From: Alligator mississippiensis
Taxonomy: Eukaryota > Chordata > Crocodylia > Alligatoridae
Assembly: GCF_030867095.1 (NCBI RefSeq)
Contig: NC_081829.1
Coordinates: forward strand, 89,551,261-89,615,260
Length of the DNA stretch: 64,000 nt
Direction of reading: 5' to 3'
Each line of letters begins with the position of its first letter. Within the stretch, counting starts at the first letter, position 1. Shown here one piece after another: positions 52,201 through 59,422 of the stretch. Under the pieces are notes generated by a model that saw only the letters and a program-made list of their open reading frames with translations, did no database searches and was not told the DNA's origin. The position numbers and the translations under genes were made by a program.

Positions 52201-55200
52201 CACATATGGGTTGTGCCATTGAGGTGATGCATTCATCTTGTCTATATGCATGTGAATAACAGAAAGGCTCATTTGAGATCTTGGACCTTCCTGAGTGGGT
52301 TTTGCTATAGACTTCAGCAGGGTCAGAATTTCACTTATTGACTTGAATGGGATTACATGCAGGAATAAAATTACGTACAGAAGTGCTGACAAGGTAGGGG
52401 GTTCAATGAATCAACGGGACTGCTGGTTTGAGTCAGGGCTACTCTGTGCGAGAGGGATTGTAGAATGGCATCCTAACGTAAGTTAATGAAGTTGGATGTA
52501 AAACATCCCTATAATCAGACCAGCCAATCGCATTTTGGAGTTTAGAAGAATTAGTTCAGGAGAAAACTTATTAGCTCTTGGCCATTGGCCTGGTTGTTTA
52601 CAACAGATTGATATGATGAAGGCTTGATGCCATTTTAAAAGGCTGATTGGGAATTTGTGAAGCTCAGCTGAGAAGGAAAACAGGTCACAAAGAGAAATGG
52701 AAGGCTGCAGCTCAGCTTTAAGACAACTCCTCGTAGACCTATCCTCCCAAAACGTTTATCCCAGCAGGAGCAGAATTTGGAGACAATTCCTCAAGAGGGA
52801 GTAAGGTAGTATTTTGTTCGGTTGGAGGCCATGAGGTTTCCCATAACTCCTGCAGTGTGTACACACAGAAAGAAAAGGTGTATCTAGCTCGTCCATCCGT
52901 CCCCACTCCCCTCTACTTTGTGTTCTTGGCATTTAGTAAACATTTTGTTTCCGGGCAGTAGACTACTCAGTTAACAGAATGAACCACGTAGAGGGGAAGG
53001 CTTAATCTGATGATTTTATACAATTAAAGGATTTGTTCTCCTTCTCTCAGCTGTAATCTTAGTACCACTGAATTGTCTACTGACACTGCAGGAAGCAGCT
53101 CAGCCTCAGCTAGACACAGCTATAGAAAGTTTTCCATGTGCAGCTTGTACATGGACAATTAAGCTTAAACAACAAAATGGGGAGAACAATGGGATGCTCT
53201 GGAAGCTGAGAATCTTCTAATTTTTAACAAACAGTTTTAAAAGTAGCTGTCAGACTGAAAGAAGAAAAATATGTATAAATACCCCCAATTACAGTGCAGA
53301 CTGCTGCCCTGTTACCTTATTGAAGGCTGTTCGAGTCTGGCGACTTTCACTGATTGTTTCTGGACAAGTTTCAACGAGCATGAAAGTGATTTGATATGCC
53401 GGTCTGCTAAGGAGTGTATCTAAAATTCAGTTCTGCTGACTGTTAAGTCCCTTTCGCCAACCTTACATTTAAGAACCTGCCCACAGGGGCAACATAGTCC
53501 GTAATCCTCTATTAGGAGGCTTATTGTACCTTCTTCAGCAGTCTCTGGAACCAGCCACTGGCTGAGATAGGAAATCAGAATAGACGGACCACTAATCTGA
53601 TCTACGGGGCAGTGTCTGCATTCCTGTAGTTTGTGTTTCTGTTTCTGAACTAATGCTTGGGTATTTTCCTTCAACCCTTTGCCTTGTCCTCTGTTACAGA
53701 TTCCATAATGTTCTGAAACACATTTCTGCAGCATTTGCTATATTCATGGATTGACAGGGCAGCCATGTGACAAGTTTGCTACAGAGTAAATTGACTTCAC
53801 AGCATAGGTGGCACATACACATGGGGCACAGCCTTTTCAGAAAAGAGTAGTAGCTATACACCAGGGTGAGCTGCACTTATGTACCAGTTGTGTCCCCCAA
53901 ACCCCCTGCTTGGTTGCCTACGTTGGGTAGCCATTTGGTCAATGCGAGCTAGTTCCCATGGGACCTAGTGGTCATGTGCTGTAATAGCACTTACTGCTGG
54001 CAGCCAGGTTGAGGGAGCTGGTTGTCTGTCTGCTCCTTACTAAGGAGTAAATTCATTGTGGAGAAGTAAATTATTCCATAATACTTAGAAACATAGAAAA
54101 TTAGGGTTGGAAGGGACCTCAGGAGTCATCTAGTCCAACCCCCTGCTCAAAGCAGGCCAACACCAACTAGATCATCCCAGCCAAGGCTTTGTCTAGCCGG
54201 GTCTGAAAAACCTCCAAGGATGGAGATGCCATGACCTCCCTGGGTAGCCTGTTCCAGTGTTTTACTACCCTCCAAGTGAGAAAGTTCTTTCTAATCTCCA
54301 ACCTAAACTTCCCTTGCTGCAACCTGAGCCCATTGCTCCTTGTTCTGTCATCTGCCACCACTGAGAACAGCCCAGCTCCATCCTCTTTCGAACCCCCCTT
54401 CAGGTAGTTAAAGGCTGCTATCAAATCCCCCCTCAGTCTTCTCTTCTCCAGACTAAATAAGCCCAGTTCCCTCAGCCTCTTCTCAGTAGTCCTGTGCCTC
54501 AGTTCCCAAAGTATTTTGTCCTGCGTTTCATTATCATGTGCCAATACCCTAAGAGTAAAACCGTAAAGAGTAAAATTGACTCACCTACTGACACCTGCAA
54601 ACACAAACTACTATGACCCTTCACAAAGGTGGGATTTGTGCTTTCCTCAACTGGCTGACATAGAAAGGGGCATTGGAGGTGGGTCAAGGGAAAATCCATT
54701 GTTTTGCCATTAGCTGTGCCCATATGCTGGTGTGTAGGGAGCAGGAATGGGAAACAGATTAGAGCAGTGACCTCTGGAAGGTTGCACTGCAGCCTTGTGA
54801 CCAGCTCCTGTGTTGAGCGTGGTAGCTTTCATGCATACAACCCCTGTGCCATTCTTTATTTAAGCTGTGTGGCAGAGGAGCAGTATTGCACCTGAGTTTC
54901 TGAACTCCTAGGAAAGGAGGGAGGGCTGAGGGTTACAGGTAGACAGTAGGCAACAGTAAGCTGTGGTGTCCCACCATTCAGCTGTTCTTTGAATGACCTC
55001 CTTTTCAGGGGATTTTGCCTCCACGTGATGCATTACTAGGTAAATCTTCAGCTCTTTCTTGGTATAGACGTCAAAACATGGGATTGAAACAAGGATTTTA
55101 CCCTCCAAATTATGTCCTTTGGGCCTGGGCTTTTGCAGATGTTTAAGGAGACCAGGTAAGACTGTGCCATGATATGTTTTAAGTAAATTGTATTTCTAAC

Positions 55201-58200
55201 GTCATACAACAAAATGGCTTCAGTAATAATTGACCAGATTTAAATAATGTTAAGGTTTCCATGTAAATGCATGGGGAAAAGTCTGAGACACAGCTGACAG
55301 TATAGATCCTCAATTTGTCCTTCTGCACTGCATCTGCTACTGAAGTCCGAATAATGTGAAAAAACTCTGGTGGCTCTGATCCACAAATGGACCGTCACTC
55401 AGCTCTTTACTTCTATATCTTTTGTTGCTCTGCATTGCTGTGTTAACATCGGTATTCCTGTAATCCAGGCACACACTGCATAACAGCTGGCATGTTAGTC
55501 TCAGTTTATTATAATAGATCCAGCAAAAATGTACTTAGATTTCATACTCTGGATTTTGTACATGTAATCACCTTTATTTAATACATGTGGATTTAAAAAA
55601 CAGTCTGTAAATATGGACTCAGTAACACTGGGGAATATTTCCATGTTTGGCTTCAATACCTATTACCACGATTAGTTAGTACAACATGAGAAGTCAAATT
55701 CTTGGAAGCTTCGCACAGAGCTAGAGGCAAAAACCTTGAATTTGCAATCTGTAAAAAAACGGTTAACCTGACTGCACCCTAATTGCCTCCCCGAGCTTCT
55801 TTTAATGGCAAATAAAGTTGATATTTTGAGATAAAGCACCAAATGCGGGGCATGCTTGAAACATGACTCTGTAATAACCCTTGCACCGAAACTTTCTCAG
55901 GCCAGGCATCTGCTCCAGATGAACGGTATTTCTAATTTTAAACAATAACGCTGCCTCAGCCCTAGCAGCAGTACTGACAACTCAGGGTAGTAATTGTGGG
56001 AAGGATTTGAAGAGGGAAATACTAGTCAAACTACGAAACAGTAATTCTCTATTTTATACTCAAAAATGTAACACTGACTTCATCTCCGGCTTTCTCCATT
56101 AAACTACTTCATATCAACAAATTTAATTCTTTTATTTTGCTATCCTTGAAGGTGGTAAATACTATTGCGGTTTTATCCATTTTTATTGTAAATGAAACAG
56201 ACTTCAGAGTGTTTGGCTGTACATCAGTTGTTGGATTGCTGCCACACACTAATGCAGACTCCCTGCTGTGAGCCCAGTGAAGAATTATACTTTGATTCAC
56301 CAGATTGTATTAAATAGTCCAGCTGTTGGGATTTGAAAGATAGTTACCTCCAAAGTGAAATAAAAATGAACTTGGCATTTATGGCTTTGACCATTTTTAT
56401 AGTGTTGGGCAATCAGCTTTTCAGAGGTAGCACTTTCTGAAATAACCCTCTTGTAGTTAAACTGCTTTAAAAAGTTTCATTCACGGTAATGTTCAAAATA
56501 TCCCACCTTCTATTTTCAGCAAAATTAAGCTTGAGTGATAGGCAGGGTTTGCATAAAATAAGCATTATTTTCCTTGGAAAATCTCTGGGTTTTGACTCTC
56601 TTCAATTGAGCCTGCAACTGTACCTATTAGTGCCAATTTCTGAATTAATTAACTTGTACTGAGGCTCTGATGTTAGACATGATTCTGGTGAATGTTGCTT
56701 GAACGTGGAATTTCACGGAATACAAACCGTGACACAGTGTTTGAAATAGAAATTCAGCATGCTCCTTTTGTGTATATTAAACCAGGAAAGGTCAGTAATT
56801 TACTCTTTGAATGGAAAATATAACAACTTGTCGTAGCAGTGAGTTTGCTTCCATTGGTTCAGGCTGCAGATTTGCTTCTTCTCTTATGGTGTGGCAGGCG
56901 CTGGAGGAGCCTCGGCACTTGTGTTCCCATGGCTGAGTCAACTGACCTCTCTCTTTCCCTGCTGTCTTTCCATCTTAGACAAAGTGGTTATCTTGGTGGG
57001 CAGCTCTGACAGATTGACCCTTTACATACATTTGCTTTCCACTGGTAGATTCTGTTTTTTCCTCTCAATAGTTATGTCATCATCCTGGCAACGTGTTTGT
57101 GTAGCACATTGAAGAAAGGCAGAAAGTATCCCCAGGCAAGCATGTGCAGTTGCATTCATCATCCATCTAGAACTGTTTTTTTGGTTGCAACTGAAAAGGG
57201 ATCTAGGGCTTGTGTCTGTTTGGGAGGTTTACACAGGTGTTACTATAAAGATATTGCTGAACCAACAAGGACAGACTTGAGTTAAACCACAGAAATCCTA
57301 GTTTTATTTTATGCAGATGCATCTAATCTGCATTAGGAACTTGTACTCATGGAGCTCTGCCCGTGCTAAACTCACTAAGGACTCACCTACGTTAGGATGT
57401 GACTCGTGGTGGTCTCGCACAGTAAGGACTTGCAACATCTGTCTCTTTGCGAGTGCCTCCCCGTGGCAAATCCGGGATACTGCGCTTCTCTAGTGTAGAA
57501 TCCTTGTGTCCGCTGCATTTTTAGGGTCTCCTATGGCTAGCCTTTCAAGTCTCGGCTCTCAGCAGTTATAGAAAAATAAGAGTGAGACGAGGTGATGGAT
57601 ACACTGAAAATCTAGCTGTTTATATTTGTCTGCCCTGTGGCAGAGCGTAGGTATCAGGCTCTGTCCTTTTTAAGGGTGCAAATGCAGATATGGCCAGGAA
57701 GCTGTCGTCTCCCCAGTAGCTCTGGCATAAGTTTTCCTTGATTACCACCTCCCTGATATGTGAAGCTATACACAATAGCCCTGCTCTGAGCTAGTCTGGA
57801 GAGAGCACAGAAAACAGAACTGTTTTTTTTACAAATGACTTTCTCTTTCATAATGTGAAGGTCCTCGCTTGCTGCTCCGTAACTTAATTTTTCTGGTTGC
57901 CGCAACTTCCTAGTGTAATTAGCTTATTACATGATATAAGAGGAGTCATCTGATCATTGTCATTTTGTGTAATTGTCCATGTAATGTAATTGTCTTGGTC
58001 ATGAAATGCTATTAATCGTTTCTATATTTTCTGTTTGTTCATATTTGTTCGAAACATGTAAATCTGTGTATTTACGTATGCATTCTACATTTTCCCCCAG
58101 ATCACCTAGTTATGTGGATTTTGCAAGAAAATCTTCTAGCTGTGAAAAGCAGACTGAGTCCATTGTAGTTTTAGATCCTGTTTCCAGCAGTGAAGACCAG

Positions 58201-58311
58201 ATGCCTGAAAAACTCCTAAAACAAGACAAAGTGGAGGAAGAAAAAAGTAAAAAAATTGATAATGAAACGACTGTTGAGAAAACAAAAGAGTCTGATAGTT
58301 CCAACTGTTAA
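1115..58311 (+). CDS. SHTN1: SHTN1 (shootin-1), 12 coding exons, 3' two-thirds of the gene, N-terminus off the left edge
   Basis: Shootin-1 is a cytoplasmic coiled-coil protein of growth cones. In mammals it links F-actin retrograde flow (through cortactin) to L1-CAM adhesion and so drives axon outgrowth and neuronal polarity. Twelve exons listed separately join in phase, with one AG|exon|GT pair each, into 478 full codons after a split first codon. The order is coiled coil (exons at 1115 to 31320), polyproline tract (34877-34979), a basic RKRSHP segment (37961), an [15 protein letters not shown] block (40804), a Ser-rich [12 protein letters not shown] block (48685), and an acidic Lys/Glu-rich tail ending DSSNC with TAA at 58309-58311. 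Human shootin-1 has 631 residues, and this window begins near residue 147. The ending is that of the long isoform. Identity rests on my recognition of the protein family, not on a search. Promoter and first exons are outside the window. Confidence 0.95.
1213..2422 (+). other. SHTN1: SHTN1 intron
   Basis: Contains no exon that fits the family. Around 1785-1850 there is a weak tRNA-like segment (gctcagtcattagag, later ggttcagacct), perhaps a worn SINE head; too degraded to call. Confidence 0.6.
2423..2504 (+). CDS. SHTN1: SHTN1 coding exon 2 of this window (coiled coil)
   Basis: The exon follows ttttcag and is followed by gtcagt. It encodes [20 protein letters not shown] and on to LEKCNR, 27 codons plus one base of a Val codon completed at 8266. 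The Lys/Glu-rich helix continues the coiled coil without a break. Confidence 0.93.
2612..2675. repeat. Short tandem duplication with unit ggctttgaacactt
   Basis: The unit aggctttgaacacttatta occurs twice and part of it again, separated by tttgaacac, giving about three imperfect copies in 64 bp. Confidence 0.8.
2690..2885 (-). mobile_element. MIR-like tRNA-derived SINE remnant
   Basis: On the minus strand, tgtggttaagaaactagac, then ggaggttcaatttccacctc resemble the A-box/B-box head of a tRNA-derived SINE, followed by a diverged body. The tRNA cloverleaf is not preserved, so it is not a tRNA gene. Boundaries are approximate. Confidence 0.5.
4769..4993. mobile_element. Non-autonomous hAT element (MITE) with 8-bp target duplication
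   Basis: A 209-bp element (4777-4985) lies between identical 8-bp copies of TTTTAGAC (4769-4776 and 4986-4993). Its ends are cggGATCAGCAA and, reversed, CAGGGGTAGGCAACC, imperfect inverted repeats of the hAT type. The interior has no transposase. Confidence 0.8.
7100..7885. mobile_element. Foldback hAT-type element, almost fully palindromic
   Basis: The ends TAGGGCTGTGTGAAGC and (reversed) TAGACCTGTGCGAAGTG are inverted repeats. Flanks AGTTGTAC (7092-7099) and ATGTGTAC (7886-7893) match at 6 of 8 bases, as hAT duplications do. Subterminal DNA carries many GATTCGG/CCGAATC words on both sides. The GC-rich interior is an inverted repeat: about 7250-7378 pairs with 7608-7745, and further inner arms centre near 7490. 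Open frames of up to 222 codons here are by-products of GC bias and symmetry. Confidence 0.8.
8266..8360 (+). CDS. SHTN1: SHTN1 coding exon 3 of this window (coiled coil)
   Basis: The acceptor is tttcttag. The exon starts with two bases completing Val and then encodes 31 codons including [20 protein letters not shown] and AESFAQE. It ends in phase 0 before GTTGGT, a weak donor. The next exon supplies the MFIEQNKL segment that follows AESFAQE in the family, so the junction is secure despite the poor donor. Confidence 0.93.
9112..9238. repeat. Inverted repeat with 27-bp arms
   Basis: The arm tagttgggagagctgttag, running on to aaaagctt (9112-9138), is mirrored at 9212-9238 (aagcttatttaacagctctt ending ccaacta), with 3 mismatches. 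The loop is about 73 bp. Probably the remains of an interspersed repeat. Confidence 0.7.
10430..11480 (-). mobile_element. Old CR1-type LINE fragment
   Basis: Read on the minus strand this resembles the 3' half of a CR1 reverse transcriptase, heavily decayed. Landmarks on the + strand are tctgtacattttccagctca, aataggtgaccagaagtata and tatgatattccagtcctcct, typical of sauropsid CR1. No long frame survives. It is clearly older than the CR1 at 14-16 kb. Confidence 0.65.
12690..12895. repeat. AT-rich compound microsatellite
   Basis: Runs of ta, gata, tgtg, and a (ct)n stretch (about 12846-12859) with many short palindromes; about 200 bp. The 68-codon frame across it is low-complexity. Confidence 0.85.
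12925..13810 (-). mobile_element. CR1 fragment interrupted by a hAT element
   Basis: Two pieces of one CR1 (12925-13015 and 13724-13810) are colinear: the first ends at the 3' end of cagactaaataag and the second resumes at cccagttccctcagcctctc, exactly as in the intact copies at 14440 and 54450. The hAT element 13016-13715 sits between. Confidence 0.75.
13016..13715. mobile_element. hAT-type element nested in CR1, relative of 7100-7885
   Basis: It is flanked by TAAATAAG (13008-13015) and TAAGTAAG (13716-13723), 7 of 8 identical. The right end, attcgcacaggccta, and the subterminal CCGAATC/GATTCAG words match the element at 7100-7885; the left end, tagggcggctcc, has diverged or been replaced. 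Inside, gtgagtgcagggcattttt occurs twice (about 13234 and 13359). Confidence 0.75.
14064..16402 (-). pseudogene. Long decayed CR1 LINE (reverse-transcriptase ORF remnant)
   Basis: On the minus strand successive frames give an endonuclease C-terminal piece (near 16300-16420), a linker (16030-16290), an RT N-terminal part (15599-15928) and an RT/C-terminal part (14244-14729: [20 protein letters not shown], then a [13 protein letters not shown] block). These occur in order but in different frames, with stops. The F/YADD catalytic box reads S-T-D-D near 15042-15056. The 3' end is near 14064. The 5' side ends in a snap-back hairpin. It also holds an inverted patch at 14873-14950. It is dead as a mobile element. 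Confidence 0.85.
14873..14950 (+). repeat. Inverted CR1 patch inside the CR1
   Basis: This + strand segment (agacctgagggttacaatgg, then caataagctgaatatgagcc) is CR1 coding sequence in the orientation opposite to its surroundings. It matches the reverse complement of 14678-14745 at roughly 80-85 percent by eye. Confidence 0.75.
16403..16490. repeat. Perfect 30-bp inverted repeat at the CR1 5' end
   Basis: Arms 16403-16432 and 16461-16490 (tcacattgccatccactact, then aatatatatt) are exact reverse complements around a 28-bp AT loop. The left arm is CR1 sequence, and the right arm is its snapped-back copy. Confidence 0.9.
18226..18290 (-). mobile_element. CR1-like 3' tail
   Basis: The signature ggctggaagggatctccaga plus cgtcatctcatccagacccc is the CR1 3' end on the minus strand; only about 65 bp remain. 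Confidence 0.6.
18678..18905. repeat. GC-rich repeat of unknown class
   Basis: Sharp rise in GC and CpG with gatgcacgtgggggcacatg at its left end and C-rich runs after. It gives overlapping open frames in many phases, a sign of composition and not of genes. Ends are unclear. Confidence 0.4.
20752..21480. mobile_element. TIR element of a second family with GC-rich cargo
   Basis: The left end aagaggtgcaccagtacatc is followed by repeated cgata/tatca words (to about 20860), as in subterminal repeats of a DNA transposon. A GC-rich block follows to about 21480. It includes ggctagtaagtctgtagggg, nearly the same as a motif in the foldback element at about 7297. No convincing right terminus was found. 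The 196- and 214-codon minus-strand frames are low-complexity Pro/Gly/Ala. Confidence 0.5.
23354..23687. mobile_element. CpG-rich element with inverted ends
   Basis: The left end ctagggcatttgtacacatg mirrors the right end (reversed cctgggcatttatacacgta). In between, CpG is frequent (gcgcgc, cgtcgg, tcgattaatcga), unlike the CpG-poor flanks. A target duplication is not clear. No transposase. About 334 bp. Confidence 0.65.
29091..29237 (+). CDS. SHTN1: SHTN1 coding exon 4 of this window (coiled coil, Pak1-site serine)
   Basis: The exon follows ttgggcag and precedes gtaata. It is exactly 49 codons and opens in phase 0 with [17 protein letters not shown], so its first codon ATG is internal and not a start. 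The Ser in KLKRQS (codon 29124-29126) lines up with mammalian Ser249, one of two reported Pak1 phosphorylation sites (established knowledge); the basic context is kept. The rest is Leu/Glu-rich coiled coil ending LQYQKK. Confidence 0.95.
29344..29747. mobile_element. hAT-like non-autonomous element
   Basis: The ends are cagtggttttcaacctt and (reversed) taatgattttcaacctag. Flanking octamers CCCTAGCG and CTCTTGTG agree at 5 of 8 positions, so the duplication is worn. The interior has a tandemly repeated ctgcctgttgctggcact (29584-29632) and no transposase. Confidence 0.6.
29850..29984. mobile_element. TTAA-flanked MITE (piggyBac-like target)
   Basis: A 127-bp element (29854-29980) lies between TTAA at 29850-29853 and TTAA at 29981-29984. 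Its ends are ggccctgattcagga and (reversed) ggcttgattcagga. TTAA duplication is the piggyBac superfamily habit; no transposase is present. Confidence 0.75.
31167..31320 (+). CDS. SHTN1: SHTN1 coding exon 5 of this window (coiled coil end)
   Basis: The acceptor is atttcag and the donor is gtaaaa. It encodes 51 codons, [20 protein letters not shown] through KAKDLKHS, and then the first base of a Val codon. It is strongly charged with regular Leu spacing, forming the C-terminal end of the coiled-coil domain. Confidence 0.95.
32715..33056 (-). other. Unidentified open frame, perhaps an old retroelement ORF piece
   Basis: A 113-codon frame, rich in Lys and Glu, with [19 protein letters not shown] and a basic [19 protein letters not shown] segment. 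It has no splice context matching SHTN1 and lies opposite to it. The GLPE and basic pattern faintly recalls LINE ORF1 proteins, but I cannot assign it. It may be chance. Confidence 0.2.
33217..33237 (+). repeat. Run of 21 G
   Basis: Uninterrupted guanine homopolymer on the SHTN1 sense strand of the intron; potential G-quadruplex, and a likely place for assembly length error. Confidence 0.9.
33322..33385. repeat. Near-perfect hairpin with 31-bp arms
   Basis: agcagcaagggtgcttgaat, then taaagcttg, is mirrored by caagctttagttcaagtacc and cttgctgcc across a 2-3-base loop, with a few mismatches. Probably part of a foldback repeat starting near 33238. Confidence 0.8.
33389..33615 (-). mobile_element. 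CR1-like 3' fragment (minus orientation)
   Basis: Begins with tcatagatttcatagacatt, then agggctggaagggacctcac, the CR1 terminal repeat and 3' end read backwards, and extends through a diverged CR1 body with tgcaccacttctgggggcag. Confidence 0.65.
33863..34020 (+). mobile_element. CR1-like 3' fragment (plus orientation)
   Basis: Contains ggctggactcgatgatcttc, cgaggtcccttccagcccta and ends in tandem tctatgaaa units, the classic CR1 terminus. It is the reverse complement of 33389-33425 over about 37 bp. Confidence 0.7.
34877..34979 (+). CDS. SHTN1: SHTN1 coding exon 6 of this window (polyproline tract)
   Basis: The acceptor is tcacgcag and the donor is gtaagtg. After [15 protein letters not shown] come ten consecutive Pro codons, one Leu (34951-34953), five more Pro and then NPIR. 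This C-rich run sits in AT-rich intron sequence. Polyproline of this kind is a candidate ligand for SH3, EVH1 or profilin partners; that is inference from composition. The exon ends after two bases of an Arg codon. Confidence 0.95.
34980..37960 (+). other. SHTN1: SHTN1 intron
   Basis: Nothing I could identify as an exon or a named repeat; ordinary AT-rich intron of about 3 kb. Confidence 0.6.
37961..38043 (+). CDS. SHTN1: SHTN1 coding exon 7 of this window (basic segment)
   Basis: The acceptor is ttcccaaag and the donor is gtatgg. It completes Arg and encodes [20 protein letters not shown] through QQES, then one base of a Gly codon. It is rich in Lys, Arg and Ser. A long TG/TA microsatellite starts about 70 bp past the donor. 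Confidence 0.93.
38044..40803 (+). other. SHTN1: SHTN1 intron
   Basis: Begins with the large compound microsatellite (38112-38520). The rest, 38520-40803, shows no exon or repeat I can name. Confidence 0.6.
38112..38520. repeat. Compound TG/TA/TATG microsatellite, about 400 bp
   Basis: Alternating ta, tg, tatg and tgtatg units with short non-repeat islands. Starts about 70 bp after the donor of the exon at 37961-38043. The open frames of 71-127 codons across it are translations of the repeat. Confidence 0.95.
40804..40910 (+). CDS. SHTN1: SHTN1 coding exon 8 of this window
   Basis: The acceptor is caaccag and the donor is gtttgg. It completes Gly and encodes [20 protein letters not shown] and [15 protein letters not shown], 35 codons ending in phase 0. 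This block is among the most conserved of the family outside the coiled coil. Confidence 0.94.
41760..42260. repeat. Degenerate internally repetitive block
   Basis: Recurring words caatcagctgattgtccaca, gatcagctagctggtccc, cagctgatggtcagccaatc and several aggatcggga/aggattggga units suggest a worn array with units of roughly 70-90 bp. Ends and class unknown. Confidence 0.4.
42485..42552. repeat. tgcaca/cacg microsatellite
   Basis: Alternating purine-pyrimidine sequence tgcatgcacatgagtgcata onward for about 68 bp. Confidence 0.85.
43270..43672. mobile_element. hAT-like element, one end recognisable
   Basis: The right end gtttgagcacccctcgcc reads, reversed, as a CAGGGGTGCTCAAAC-like hAT terminus (here with one base changed). 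The left end is not clear, so the span is a guess. GC content is above the flanks. Confidence 0.35.
44957..45010 (+). CDS. SHTN1: SHTN1 coding exon 9 of this window (small exon)
   Basis: This 54-bp exon, 18 codons in phase 0 on both sides, follows aattacag and precedes gtaaga. It encodes [18 protein letters not shown]. In mammals the 456-residue short isoform parts from the long one just after the equivalent GIL, so any alternative last exon should lie in the following intron; I did not find it. Confidence 0.9.
45108..45290. repeat. Direct duplication, copies about 126 bp apart
   Basis: 45108-45167 and 45234-45290 share agagat, tctgactc, ctcttgacctctgaatat and ataatagaga/ataatagata with small differences. 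Confidence 0.8.
47444..47830. mobile_element. Non-autonomous hAT element with 8-bp duplication
   Basis: A 371-bp element (47452-47822) lies between ATCTAGAC (47444-47451) and AACTAGAC (47823-47830), 7 of 8 identical. The ends are caggactgtccagc and (reversed) aagggctgtccaacc. The interior has many gccac/ggtgcc words and no transposase. Confidence 0.8.
48570..48655 (-). mobile_element. MIR-like SINE remnant
   Basis: ccctgtaaggtaggtaaata and gatagggaaactattaggtg are the reversed 3' half of a MIR-type SINE (ccctatgaggtaggta ... gatgaggaaactgaggc). It sits about 30 bp before a SHTN1 acceptor. Confidence 0.65.
48685..48805 (+). CDS. SHTN1: SHTN1 coding exon 10 of this window
   Basis: The acceptor is cactacag and the donor is gtaagt. 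It encodes 40 codons, [20 protein letters not shown], then [20 protein letters not shown], and one base of a split codon. The Ser-rich start and the LERILRRRK helix are typical of the long-isoform C-terminus. A MIR-like SINE remnant ends about 30 bp upstream of the acceptor. Confidence 0.94.
48806..49599 (+). other. SHTN1: SHTN1 intron
   Basis: Contains a cluster of gcacagta words (49200-49345); otherwise nothing notable. Confidence 0.65.
49200..49345. repeat. Cluster of gcacagta words in both orientations
   Basis: actgcacagtagactaatct, ctgcacagtaaag, actgcacagtaaattagtcc, actgtgcagtag and tgtgcagtaaag occur within 146 bp, forming several nested hairpins; probably a worn foldback DNA transposon. 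Confidence 0.55.
49600..49783 (+). CDS. SHTN1: SHTN1 coding exon 11 of this window
   Basis: The acceptor is gggctttag and the donor is gtaagta. With the carried base it reads [21 protein letters not shown], and on through [15 protein letters not shown], to STSSKGVF, ending after two bases of a Gln codon. [12 protein letters not shown] is a conserved landmark. The rest is low-complexity Ser/Lys/Pro sequence, probably disordered. Unspliced reading meets TAA directly after the donor. Confidence 0.93.
49784..58100 (+). other. SHTN1: SHTN1 intron (8.3 kb)
   Basis: Holds the CR1 fragment at 54084-54497. No other exon, RNA gene or named repeat was seen in 49784-54080 or 54550-58100. Confidence 0.6.
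54084..54497 (-). pseudogene. CR1 LINE 3' fragment
   Basis: Minus strand: an ORF2 C-terminal piece ([29 protein letters not shown], then [15 protein letters not shown]) followed by a CR1 3'UTR ending near 54084 (tagaaacatagaaaattagg). A 125-codon frame is still open. It is 5'-truncated just upstream of the GERLRELG block and is less decayed than the copy at 14-16 kb. Confidence 0.85.
58101..58311 (+). CDS. SHTN1: SHTN1 last coding exon, long-isoform C-terminus and stop
   Basis: The acceptor is ttcccccag, 8.3 kb after the previous exon. It completes Gln and encodes [20 protein letters not shown], then [13 protein letters not shown] and a Lys/Glu-rich tail ending KESDSSNC, with TAA at 58309-58311. 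VVLDPVS and the final DSSNC match the mammalian long isoform, so the frame is intact to its natural end. Confidence 0.95.
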
Positions 58312-58481
58312 CTGTTAGGCTAAAAGCTGGGACTTTAGCAGTCCTTACTAGTAAGTATAAATTTCATAGGTCTGAGCAAGGATGCTCAGTACTAATACTG
58401 TATGCAAACTGTTTTTGATGATGGTTACTGAAATGACCTTTTGTATACAGTCTTGTTATATGCATTAGTGGGTCATGTAAA

Positions 58482-59208
58482 TACAAAGGTCAGTCAGAAA
58501 GTAATGCCTTCTATTATTTTCTCTCAGCCAAATATTGAAAAAAATATTAAACATGGATGGTAAATTTGTACCGCTAAACACACACCTATTTTTGCTAACA
58601 TAGTCTCTTCCTTCAATGGCCCTTTTTCACTGGTGAATGACCCAACATTATATGAAGGTTAGAAAAAATGCCTCCTAATTTTTATCTCCTAAGCAAGCCA
58701 CAGACGGTAGTGGATGTTCTTGACTTTATGCCTAAAGAGGCCAGAGCAAACTTGGAGGACCGTGTCAAGACCTCAGAGAAACTGAAATATCAAATGCAGA
58801 GTTTGTCCCTACAGAGACAAGTGAAAGGTGCAGCTTCTGCACAGTAACACTTGTCCGTAGGTCAGCCTGCGCACCACAGACGTGGAGGCAATCTCAGCCC
58901 TTGGATAGACCGTGTTGCCCTATCCTCCAGAGAGTGAAGAGCATACTGATGGCAGTATTTGAGGGATGACGGCAGCCATGGCTACTGTATGATAGGGGCT
59001 ATACAAGGACAAGGACTTTTCCAATGTCAGGATGCATGGCTTTGTTCACCAGTTGGAAATAGCCATTGACAGAGAAGGAAACGCTGTTGAAAAATAGCTG
59101 CATGTTTGGCGATGATGTAGAAATGTTCTGTGCAAGTTTAATATTTTTTCAATCGTATTTGGCTGAGGGAGAAAAAACAGGCGAGCCTTCCAGGCTGACC
59201 CTCGTGTA
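58482..59208. mobile_element. Mariner-type relic inside the SHTN1 3'UTR
   Basis: The left end caaaggtcagtcagaaagta runs on to ctctcagccaaatattg and attaaacatgg. Its mirror lies at about 59134-59206 (gtttaatattttttcaat, gtatttggctgagggagaaa, ggctgaccctcgtg), so the terminal inverted repeats are about 70 bp. TA dinucleotides flank at 58482-58483 and 59207-59208. At 723 bp it is shorter than a full mariner, and the transposase is not readable. Confidence 0.7.
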
Positions 59209-59345
59209 TACAATTCAGAATCCTTTCTTTCTGTTTTGGTCTTGTGTATGCATACTATCTTCTTTAATATGTTACTTGGATTCTTTTAAAATATTGTTAA
59301 CATTTACTTATTTTAATGAAAAGACACTTTGCAAAGGCCAGTAAC

Positions 59346-59422
59346 AGTCTGATCTGAAGCTCGCTGCTGTCACTGGAAAGGCCCCCACTGACTTCAGTGG
59401 GCTTTGGATAGACCCGGAGGCG
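59346..59422. repeat. Small inverted-repeat element
   Basis: gtctgatctgaagctc and (reversed) gtctatccaaagcccactga bracket cccactgacttcagtgggct, itself a palindrome. Resembles a common short amniote MITE; assignment is tentative. Confidence 0.45.
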
